This document shows positions 34,061-40,433 of a stretch of DNA of 40,433 nucleotides, piece by piece. Under the pieces are notes generated by a model, which made no database searches, had not been told where the DNA came from, and saw only the letters and a list, made by a program, of their open reading frames with translations. Source of the stretch: an uncultured Erysipelotrichaceae bacterium (GTDB lineage: Bacteria; Bacillota_I; Bacilli_A; RF39; UBA660); contig CACXGX010000099.1 in NCBI GenBank assembly GCA_902767365.1, forward strand, positions 1 to 40,433, read 5' to 3'. The position numbers and the translations under genes are program-made. The first letter of the stretch is position 1; each line of letters starts with the position of its first letter.

Positions 34061-35101
34061 TTATTTATGCATATTATTAGCTGTCTGTGGATATAAGTAA
34101 TTATATATTTCCTTGTTTTTTTCTTGTCTAGTCAATCTTCTTACCTCAACACCTAGCTGATTTACAACATTTTTTACAGAATAAAAATTATTCAAAAATG
34201 CTTTTTTTCCTTCTATTGTAAAATCATATTTAGCTTCATAATAATCACCATTCTTGTACTCAAAAACATTTCTTAACTCATTTTTTTCTTTATCATAGAA
34301 TGTTTTTATTCCTTGTTCTTCAGTTATGATTCTTCTTCCATCTTTAGTTAAAAAGCATCCATTTCTTAACATTGTTGATAAAACTATTTTTTTTAAAACT
34401 TCAAGTTGTTCTTGATTTTTAACTTTGTCTTCTTGATATAAATAATGAAATATTTTTTTAGCATCCATAAGTGCACTGGAAAAATTCTCACCATATGATT
34501 TTTCATGATTCCTTGATTCTGGAGATACATAAACATTTGGTATATTTGATTCATATAACCATGGAAGAGGTCTTTCAGAATCAAAAAATAATTCTCTATT
34601 TTCATTATATATCTCACTTAAAGTCTTCTCAACTTCTTCTTTATGTAAAGAATTTGTATATAAAATTATTCGATCAACTACATTTTTTTTACCTTCTTGT
34701 TGATATTTAAATGATACTGGAATTCCTTTATTAGCAAATTTTTCAGTCATTTTTTCAACTAATTTATATAAATTAACTGGATTAATTCCAAAATAATATC
34801 TAAAAGCGTCTTCTCCCTTTTCCCTTCGATTTATATATATCCATTCATAATCATTTCCCTGCTTTTCTGTTTCTAACAATGGATTAATTTTTTTTAAATT
34901 ATCTATTCTATTATCCAATATATTTTTTTCTGTAATACTTGGAAACATACTTCTTTTAGATTTATATAAATCTTCATATATATCATAACAATCAACATTT
35001 AATTCATTAACATATTTTACAATGTCATGAAACTGTTGCTCATCAAACTCCATAATATGAGAAGTAAATGATGAATCTTGCCCAATAACTTTTATCTCCA
35101 T
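34061..35101 (-). CDS. Island protein of 346 aa, unknown (faint HopA1-like pattern)
   Basis: Third gene of the island operon, 22 bases after the second clpP. A soluble protein without signal or membrane segment. The segment from about 95 to 215 (RYYFGINPVNLYKLVEKM, GIPVSFKY, DRIILYTNSLHKEEVEKTL, then NIPNVYVSPES and EKSYGENFSSALMDA) has the order and spacing of the HopA1-type effector fold: a strand, a long helix, a strand, and an S-x-G-x-x-F-S helix. The last 110 residues carry LRNGCFLTKDGRRII and a basic tail. The HopA1 resemblance is by eye and low-confidence; otherwise unrecognised. Its place suggests a partner or effector of the ATPase/ClpP pair. Confidence 0.7.
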   Translation of the reverse strand: MEIKVIGQDSSFTSHIMEFDEQQFHDIVKYVNELNVDCYDIYEDLYKSKRSMFPSITEKNILDNRIDNLKKINPLLETEKQGNDYEWIYINRREKGEDAFRYYFGINPVNLYKLVEKMTEKFANKGIPVSFKYQQEGKKNVVDRIILYTNSLHKEEVEKTLSEIYNENRELFFDSERPLPWLYESNIPNVYVSPESRNHEKSYGENFSSALMDAKKIFHYLYQEDKVKNQEQLEVLKKIVLSTMLRNGCFLTKDGRRIITEEQGIKTFYDKEKNELRNVFEYKNGDYYEAKYDFTIEGKKAFLNNFYSVKNVVNQLGVEVRRLTRQEKNKEIYNYLYPQTANNMHK

Positions 35102-35123
35102 TTATTAAACTCCTTATTTATTA

Positions 35124-35687
35124 TTATATTATTTGATCTATTATTCCATAATCTAATGCCTGTTCTGGAGATAACCAATAATTTCTATTTGTATCACTCA
35201 TTATCTTCTCTAAGGGTTGTCCAGTATTAATTGAAAGTATTTTTTTAGTTTTATCATTCATTCTAATTAAATGTTCATATTCAATTGTCATATCTGCAAC
35301 TGTTCCTTGTGCGGATGAAGATGTTTGATGAATCATTATTTCACTATTTTTTAAAGCATATCTCTTCCCTTTTGTACCGCTTGATAATAATATTGCAGCC
35401 ATACTTGCACAACATCCAACACATATTGTTGTAACATCACAGCTTATATAATTCATTGTATCGTAAATTGCTAATCCATCAATTACACTTCCACCAGGGG
35501 AATTAATATACATAGTTATATCTGCATTAGGATCTTCTGCTTGCAAATGAAGTAATTGTGCAATAATTGTATTAGCAGTTTTATCATTTATTTCACCACT
35601 TACAAAAATAATTCTTTCCTTTAATAATCTTGTAAAAACATTATATACTCTTTCTTCATATTCTGCTTTTTGTATTACATCATTCAT
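35124..35687 (-). CDS. Second ClpP-family protease subunit with Asn in place of catalytic Asp
   Basis: A 187-residue ClpP homologue. The oxyanion/handle regions are normal (YINSPGGSVIDGLAIYDT), with Ser95 in CCASMAA and His120 in MIHQTSSS. The third catalytic position, Asp171 in the canonical ClpP of this window, is Asn169 here (TNRNYW). ClpP1 of Listeria has the same Asn change and works mainly as a partner in mixed rings. The gene starts 2 bases before the stop of the AAA+ gene's neighbour boundary, so it is coupled to it. It may be active only with the chromosomal ClpP, or with a dedicated target delivered by the AAA+ protein. Confidence 0.9.
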   Translation of the reverse strand: MNDVIQKAEYEERVYNVFTRLLKERIIFVSGEINDKTANTIIAQLLHLQAEDPNADITMYINSPGGSVIDGLAIYDTMNYISCDVTTICVGCCASMAAILLSSGTKGKRYALKNSEIMIHQTSSSAQGTVADMTIEYEHLIRMNDKTKKILSINTGQPLEKIMSDTNRNYWLSPEQALDYGIIDQII

Positions 35688-35689
35688 AA

Positions 35690-38155
35690 CTAATCATCTC
35701 CTTTTTGTACTTTAAATCCAAATGAATTATCTCTTTTTATTTTATTATTAATTGAATCATCAATATCTACATCTTCTTTTTTAATTATTTTTAACTCACT
35801 ATTTATTCCATTATAATAATTTTCAGCGTGTTTCATTAATATTTGAGTATTTAATACATTTATATATCTTGCATTACCAAAATTCTTTTCTTTAACTTCT
35901 TTTTCAAGTATAATCCTAACCTTTTCAATAGCATTTTCTTCAATAACTAATTGTTGTTTTTTCATCTTTCTTTTCAATATTTCTACTAAATCATCTACAC
36001 TATAATCATCAAATTGTAAATAATTTGTTATTCTAGATTTTATACCACTATTCATATCAATAAATTGTTGCATTTCTTCCGAATAACCAGCAAAAATAAT
36101 TATATGTTCAGGATCCTCCATATATTTTAGTAATTCAACAAGTGCTTCTTTAAAGTAAGATACAGCACCATCTCCACGTCTATCACTAGCAAATAGATAT
36201 GCTTCATCTATAAATAAAAGTCCATCTTTTGCTTTATCCAATATTTTCTTTGTTCTAACCTTTGTTTGTCCCATGTATTCTCCAGTTAAATCATTCGGAG
36301 TAATTTCTATAAATATGTCTTTTTTAATAAATCTTAATTCATATAATATTTTTCCTATAATTCTAGCAATAGTAGTTTTTCCTGTTCCAGGATTACCTGT
36401 AAAACACATATTCATATATTGTTTTTCAATATAAACTTCATTGTTCACTGTTTTTTGGAACTTCCAAAAATGTGCAAGTTTTTGAACTTGTTTTTTTACA
36501 TTTTCAAGGCCTACCATTTTGTTTAATTCAGCCATATAATCATATTCTAACTCTGCAACTTTATTGTCTTCTAAATTTATGAAATTATCTTTTGTGTCAT
36601 TATTTATTTTTATTTCTTCTAATTTTTTATCTATTTTATTAAGTATAGACTCAGTTGTTATTTTTTCTTTCTTAGAATCATTATCATTTAGATTATTATC
36701 ATTTAGATTATTATCATCTATAATTTTATCATTTTCATCCATTTTTCCATTTGTTTCAAATGCTAAATCTAAATCTTCATTAGAAATATTTAAATACAAC
36801 TCGTTCTTAGAACATGCTGGATACCTACTACATGATAATAATATTTTTGATATTATTTCTTTCATTTTAAGATTACATTCTTTTGCTGTTTCTATACAAA
36901 ATTCATTTGCATATAGGAAAAAGGAATGTTGTTTTTTTCCATTAAACATTACATCATAAATAATTAAAGTATTACCACTTTGTTTATCTTCTTTTATGAC
37001 CTCACTATCATCATAATGATATAAATCTTTATAGTAATCTTTTCTTTTGGATAAAGTTTTAAAAATATGACATTTTTTTATATCAATATTCTCTTGAAAT
37101 CTTTCATCATTATCTACAACAAAAATTAATTTTATTTCTTTATCAAAATATTTCATATTAAACATATAATTATTTATCTGTTTAACCTCCACATTTGGAG
37201 ATGGAATTTTAAAATAAAAGTTAAATTTTTTCTTATCAATTTTTGAATTACTTTCTAAATATGGTTGTTTAAATTCTTCAGATTCATGACCAATATCATT
37301 TGAAAAGCCATATTTTTTATTAAGCTCTTCTTCTGTAAATCCATACTTTTCATTATAATAATCATCTGATATATCATATTCTTTAAAATAATCTTTATTT
37401 GAATCATATCCATTTTTAAGAATATCGTCAACCATTTTGTCTTCATTATTTTTATCTCTTGTTTCAAACATTTCCCATAAGTCATCATCATATTCTTCAG
37501 ATTGACTTGAAGAATCATTTTCTTCATTAAGTTTTTCTTTAGTTAATAAACTATATTCTTTAACATAGTCTTTATTTGGATCATATCCATTTTTAAGAAT
37601 ATCATCAACCATCTTATCAACATTATTAACACTTTTTTCTTCAAATGCTTCTATTAATTCCTCATCAGTGATATCTAAATATAATTCATTTTCATTAGTT
37701 GCTGGATTCCTATTGCATGATAATAATATTTTTGATATTAATTCCTTCATTTTTAAATTGCAATTTAATATCAAACGTAAGCAATAGTCATCTACAAAAA
37801 GATAGAAAGTACATTTGGGTATTTCATTTATTTTAACATCATATATAACTAATGTATTATTATTTTTTTCTTTAATAATTTCACTTTCTTCATTATATAA
37901 AAAAGTTTTTTGATATTTACTTAATGAAGAAAAATCAGTAATTATTTTCGTTTTTTTTAAAGATAAATCATCACCATATATCTTGCTTTGTTCTATTGTA
38001 AATAGTAGATCTATTGGTTTTTTATTAGAATAAACTATTTTAAACGAATTGTTATTATTGTTTATTATTTTGACATTTGAAGAAAGATTTTTAAAGTAAA
38101 AATTATTACCATTGTATGTTACATATGGTTGATTCACTATATTGTTACTATTCAT
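35690..38155 (-). CDS. AAA+ ATPase (CbbX/SpoVK type) with a duplicated N-terminal domain
   Basis: An 821-residue protein. Two homologous domains of about 160 residues (11-172 and 309-467) share NNTLVIYDVK/GNTLIIYDVM, CNLKMKEIISKILLSC and NELYLxI; I do not know this domain. Between and after them are acidic linkers with their own repeats (DKMVDDILKNGYDxNKDY twice). Residues 540-790 form an AAA+ domain of the CbbX/SpoVK/EccA kind: Walker A GNPGTGKT (587-594), pore loop GEYMGQT (625-631), Walker B LLFIDEAY (646-653), arginine finger in KSRI (708) and sensor 2 GNARY (760-764). The aromatic pore loop suggests a threading or remodelling machine. Start ATG behind AGGTGATAAT; first gene of the island operon. 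Confidence 0.85.
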   Translation of the reverse strand: MNSNNIVNQPYVTYNGNNFYFKNLSSNVKIINNNNNSFKIVYSNKKPIDLLFTIEQSKIYGDDLSLKKTKIITDFSSLSKYQKTFLYNEESEIIKEKNNNTLVIYDVKINEIPKCTFYLFVDDYCLRLILNCNLKMKELISKILLSCNRNPATNENELYLDITDEELIEAFEEKSVNNVDKMVDDILKNGYDPNKDYVKEYSLLTKEKLNEENDSSSQSEEYDDDLWEMFETRDKNNEDKMVDDILKNGYDSNKDYFKEYDISDDYYNEKYGFTEEELNKKYGFSNDIGHESEEFKQPYLESNSKIDKKKFNFYFKIPSPNVEVKQINNYMFNMKYFDKEIKLIFVVDNDERFQENIDIKKCHIFKTLSKRKDYYKDLYHYDDSEVIKEDKQSGNTLIIYDVMFNGKKQHSFFLYANEFCIETAKECNLKMKEIISKILLSCSRYPACSKNELYLNISNEDLDLAFETNGKMDENDKIIDDNNLNDNNLNDNDSKKEKITTESILNKIDKKLEEIKINNDTKDNFINLEDNKVAELEYDYMAELNKMVGLENVKKQVQKLAHFWKFQKTVNNEVYIEKQYMNMCFTGNPGTGKTTIARIIGKILYELRFIKKDIFIEITPNDLTGEYMGQTKVRTKKILDKAKDGLLFIDEAYLFASDRRGDGAVSYFKEALVELLKYMEDPEHIIIFAGYSEEMQQFIDMNSGIKSRITNYLQFDDYSVDDLVEILKRKMKKQQLVIEENAIEKVRIILEKEVKEKNFGNARYINVLNTQILMKHAENYYNGINSELKIIKKEDVDIDDSINNKIKRDNSFGFKVQKGDD

Positions 38156-38310
38156 ATTATTATCACCTATGATAATTATAAATCAAAACAATTCTAAAAG
38201 GAAGACTATTGATTAAATACATCAATTATTCAATCATATTTATCACTTTTTTATGTTCAAGTTTTTTAGTTTCAATTTCAATCATAACACCACTTTCCTT
38301 TCTGAAACAC
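38156..38310 (-). promoter_or_regulatory. Upstream region of the island operon
   Basis: On the minus strand a TATAAT about 30 bases before the AAA+ start (forward 38173-38180 region) lacks a convincing -35, followed by the AGGTGATAAT site. An 18-codon open frame with a ribosome-like site also lies here, too small to call. Confidence 0.35.
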
Positions 38311-38334
38311 AAAAAAACTAACTTTTCAGTTAGT
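38311..38334 (-). terminator. Second terminator downstream of ssrA
   Basis: On the minus strand ACTAACT, a 3-base loop and AGTTAGT run into TTTTTTT. It lies just inside the island, behind the tmRNA's own terminator, and would insulate the island operon from ssrA transcription. Confidence 0.75.
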
Positions 38335-38335
38335 C

Positions 38336-38387
38336 AGTATATTAAAACTCGAATTAATAAAAATTCGAGTTTCTTATCACTATGGTG
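38336..38387. repeat. Right copy of the 52-bp repeat (ssrA 3' end and terminator)
   Basis: Identical to 33827-33878. Contains the final CACCA of tmRNA and its terminator. Confidence 0.8.
38344..38372 (-). terminator. tmRNA terminator
   Basis: On the minus strand AAACTCGAATT, a 6-base loop and AATTCGAGTTT, T-rich on the exit side. Confidence 0.85.
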
Positions 38388-38765
38388 GAGCCGGGGAGAG
38401 TCGAACTCCCGTCCGAAAAAAGTCACATATAGACGCCTACAAGTTTAGTTAATTAAGAAATTTCACTATTTGAAAAACTAATTAACAAGTTATCAAATAG
38501 CAAGCCTATAAAATTCATTTATGCTTATAGACATCACACAAATATATCCTACTAAATTAGCCTCTTAGAATTCCCGCAGGAAAAGAATTAAAAGAAGCGC
38601 ACTTGCTCTAGGTTATACTAGGCAAAAGCTACAGCTGATCTACGAGAGAAAAGTGTAGCAAATGCATTTTTAATTTTGTTTCCAGTTATTTTAACTGATG
38701 CATTTACGTATGCCTCGACTTGCAGTCCATACTCAACTAATCCCGTCGAAACCATATTCGGCCCC
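38383..38765 (-). ncRNA. ssrA: Transfer-messenger RNA
   Basis: A one-piece tmRNA of 383 bases that rescues stalled ribosomes together with SmpB. The 5' end GGGGCCGAATATGGTTTCGA pairs (GGGGCCG) with the 3' CGGCTCC before ACCA; the T-arm GGGAG TTCGACT CTCCC is intact. The tag reading frame ends at TAG 38618-38620; counting back gives a tag beginning about GGA 38681-38683 (GNKIKNAFAT) and ending RRSAVAFA, the hydrophobic end expected of a degradation tag. The 3' terminal CCA is encoded. Its gene order with smpB and rnr is conserved. Confidence 0.95.
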
Positions 38766-38771
38766 AGGTAA

Positions 38772-38796
38772 GAGAAATTATATCACATAATTTCTC
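38772..38796. promoter_or_regulatory. 10-bp perfect inverted repeat over the ssrA -10 region
   Basis: GAGAAATTAT and ATAATTTCTC flank 5 bases and cover the ssrA -10 hexamer and part of the spacer. Could be an operator or a hairpin at the end of the smpB message; no T-run follows, so not a classical terminator. Confidence 0.45.
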
Positions 38797-38805
38797 ATTT
38801 TTCAA
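38777..38805 (-). promoter_or_regulatory. Sigma-A promoter of ssrA
   Basis: On the minus strand TTGAAA (38800-38805), a 17-base spacer and TATAAT (38777-38782), ending 11 bases before the tmRNA 5' end and starting exactly at the smpB stop codon. Confidence 0.85.
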
Positions 38806-39240
38806 TTAATACTTATTTTTCTTTGCTATTTCTCTTTTTATATCTCTATCTTTAATAGATTCCCTTTTATCATAATCTTTCTTACCTTTACAAAGTCCTA
38901 AAGATACTTTCACTTTATTGTTTTTAAAATACACTTTTAGTGGGATAAGAGTAAAACCTTCTAATTTTACTTTATTATCTAATTTTATTATTTCATTTTT
39001 ATGCATCAATAATTTTCTAGTTCTAGTTTCTTGATGATTAAAAATATTACCTTCTTTATATATTCCAACAAACATATTTAAAAGAAATAATTCTCCTTTT
39101 CTAATATGCCCATAAGAATCTCCAATATTGCAACTTCCATCTCTTATTGATTTTATTTCTGTCCCAGTTAAAACAATGCCACATTCATATTCTTCTACTA
39201 CAAAATAGTCGTGTCTTGCTTTTCTATTTACTATTTCCAT
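38806..39240 (-). CDS. smpB: SsrA-binding protein SmpB
   Basis: Binds tmRNA and carries it to stalled ribosomes. The 144-residue length is typical. Family signatures: [29 protein letters not shown] at the N-terminus, the core barrel ([32 protein letters not shown]) and the basic C-terminal tail [18 protein letters not shown]. It lies between rnr (8 bases) and ssrA, as in many Firmicutes. Confidence 0.97.
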   Translation of the reverse strand: MEIVNRKARHDYFVVEEYECGIVLTGTEIKSIRDGSCNIGDSYGHIRKGELFLLNMFVGIYKEGNIFNHQETRTRKLLMHKNEIIKLDNKVKLEGFTLIPLKVYFKNNKVKVSLGLCKGKKDYDKRESIKDRDIKREIAKKNKY

Positions 39241-39248
39241 AATTCCCC

Positions 39249-40433
39249 CTATATTTTTTTTACAATTTGAAAATCTATTGTCTTTTCGTCCTTTGATGCT
39301 GCTACTACCTTAACAATTACTTTATCTCCCAATCTATACATATTATGTGTTTTTTCATCAATTAATAATTGATTTTCTTCTTGATAAGTATAAAAACCAT
39401 CTAATTCTGTTATTTTTACTAATCCTTCAATTAAATTATCAAGTTGCACAAACATACCAAAATTAGTTACAGTAGTAATCACACCAGTAAATGTTTCCCC
39501 AATATGTTTTTCCATATATTCAGCCATTTTCATATCTTCTACATCTCTTTCACAATCAACAGAAGCTCTTTCTCTATCAGATGAATGATCAGCTACGTAT
39601 ATTAATTTTTCTTCCCAATGTTTAATTGTTTCACTTGATAAGTCATTTTTAAACAAATACGTTCTAAGTAAACGATGAACTGTTGTATCAGGATATCTTC
39701 TAATAGGAGAAGTAAAATGAGTATAACACTTACTTGCTAAACCATAATGTCCTATATTTTGTGGTAAATATATTGCTTTTTGCATATTTCTTAATAATAA
39801 GCTTGATAATACTTTATATTCTTTCTTATCCTTTAAGAAATTCAATAATTTCTGCATACTTTTTGGACTTAAATCTTTGATATCTGATGGAATATTATAA
39901 CCTAAAGAAGATACAAATGTTAAGAAATTCTTAATTTTATCTTCTTTTGGATATTCATGAACACGATAAATAAATGGTAACTCCATATAAAAGATATGAG
40001 TTGCAACACATTCATTAGCTTGTATCATAAAGTCTTCTATTAATTTTTCTCCTTTACCTTTATCACGAAGAACTACATCAGTTGGAATACAATTTTCATC
40101 AACTAATATTTTAGCTTCATCAGTATCAAAATCAATATAACCTCTTTCATATTTTGCTTTTCTAATAATATCTGCAAGTTCTTTCATTAATTTTAGATCA
40201 TTTACATAAGGTTCATATCCTTCTGGTACTTCAATATCATCAAGAATTTTATTAACCTTTTTATAAGTCATTTGAATTCTCGATTTAATAACACTTTCAA
40301 ATATTTCATAATCTACTGTTTTACCATTTTTATCTATTTCCATAACACAAGAAATTGCAAGGCGTTCAACATCTGGATTCAATGAACATATTCCATTAGA
40401 AAGCTTATGTGGAAGCATTGGAATAACTCTATC
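39249..40433 (-). CDS. rnr: Ribonuclease R, C-terminal part (cut by the window edge)
   Basis: 3'-5' exoribonuclease of the RNB family, linked to tmRNA-tagged mRNA decay. The visible 394 residues begin in the catalytic domain ([19 protein letters not shown]) and include the conserved [20 protein letters not shown] motif and, at the end, an S1 RNA-binding domain ([23 protein letters not shown]). The frame is open at 40433, so the N-terminus lies outside. Unlike E. coli RNase R there is no long basic tail after S1. smpB follows 8 bases later. Confidence 0.95.
   Translation of the reverse strand, partial: DRVIPMLPHKLSNGICSLNPDVERLAISCVMEIDKNGKTVDYEIFESVIKSRIQMTYKKVNKILDDIEVPEGYEPYVNDLKLMKELADIIRKAKYERGYIDFDTDEAKILVDENCIPTDVVLRDKGKGEKLIEDFMIQANECVATHIFYMELPFIYRVHEYPKEDKIKNFLTFVSSLGYNIPSDIKDLSPKSMQKLLNFLKDKKEYKVLSSLLLRNMQKAIYLPQNIGHYGLASKCYTHFTSPIRRYPDTTVHRLLRTYLFKNDLSSETIKHWEEKLIYVADHSSDRERASVDCERDVEDMKMAEYMEKHIGETFTGVITTVTNFGMFVQLDNLIEGLVKITELDGFYTYQEENQLLIDEKTHNMYRLGDKVIVKVVAASKDEKTIDFQIVKKI

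Larger units (their letters stand above)
33827..38387. mobile_element. Probable genomic island at the 3' end of ssrA
   Basis: The 4.5-kb segment between two 52-bp perfect direct repeats holds a three-gene operon (AAA+ ATPase, second ClpP, 346-aa protein) and no core gene. The right repeat is the real tmRNA 3' end and terminator; the left is an orphan copy. ssrA is a well-known target of tyrosine integrases. No integrase is present inside, so the island is either a satellite, mobilised in trans, or has lost its integrase. The immediate outside (left) is a zone of pseudogenes. Confidence 0.65.

Noticed and set aside
36660..36730. Short tandem repeats resembling a CRISPR fragment
   Set aside because: They encode the in-frame acidic linker NNLNDNNLND of the AAA+ protein; no spacer pattern exists.
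38209..38448. Plus-strand open frame of 79 codons
   Set aside because: It runs through the tmRNA 3' end and terminator on the opposite strand and has no ribosome site.

Overview
The window is very AT-rich and almost fully coding, with Gram-positive ribosome binding sites (AGGAGG, AGGTGAT), many A/T-spaced sigma-A promoters and U-tract hairpin terminators. Gene content (spo0A, sigH in the mrnC-rlmB-sigH order known from Bacillus, whiA, clpP, the smpB-ssrA-rnr block, NlpC/P60, TGS/uridine-kinase fusion) points to an uncultured low-GC Firmicute with a compact genome. Spo0A plus SigH imply a sporulation-type regulatory system in the lineage; no later sporulation gene is visible here. No rRNA, tRNA, CRISPR array or transposase was seen.

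Layout. 1-5.4 kb: surface/secreted proteins on the minus strand (a short TasA/camelysin-like protein, a DUF5305-type membrane protein, a two-lectin-domain protein with an InlB-type repeat, an HExxH protein) plus a small conserved-looking 70-aa protein and a lipoprotein on the plus strand. 5.4-17.5 kb: a glycolysis region on the minus strand (nucleoside kinase-gapA; pgk-flippase-GT4-tpiA; spo0A and two unknown proteins; a DUF4143-type ATPase-gpmI). 17.6-25.2 kb: clpP, whiA, and a seven-gene run LRR-like / transglutaminase-like / degenerate ABC / mrnC / rlmB / sigH / kinase-like membrane protein. 25.2-26.4 kb: an NlpC/P60 cell-wall hydrolase.

26.6-33.8 kb is an accessory zone with small unknown proteins, a lipoprotein and a pilin-like protein, and at least four decayed genes (NlpC/P60, DUF1292-like, P-loop ATPase, HD-domain), plus a probable frameshift in a fifth. 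33.8-38.4 kb is a probable genomic island at the 3' end of ssrA: a perfect 52-bp direct repeat containing the tmRNA CCA end and its terminator bounds a three-gene minus-strand operon: an AAA+ ATPase of the CbbX/SpoVK type with a duplicated unknown N-terminal domain, a second ClpP with Asn in place of the catalytic Asp, and a 346-aa protein of unknown function. This is the best candidate in the window for an undescribed system. 38.4-40.4 kb: ssrA (tmRNA), smpB and the 3' part of rnr, the normal trans-translation neighbourhood.

Genes work together in recognisable groups: lower glycolysis (gapA, pgk, tpiA, gpmI); probable membrane glycolipid synthesis (GT4 and flippase); stationary-phase/sporulation regulation (spo0A, sigH); protein quality control (clpP, ssrA, smpB, rnr, and possibly the island's second ClpP and AAA+ unfoldase).
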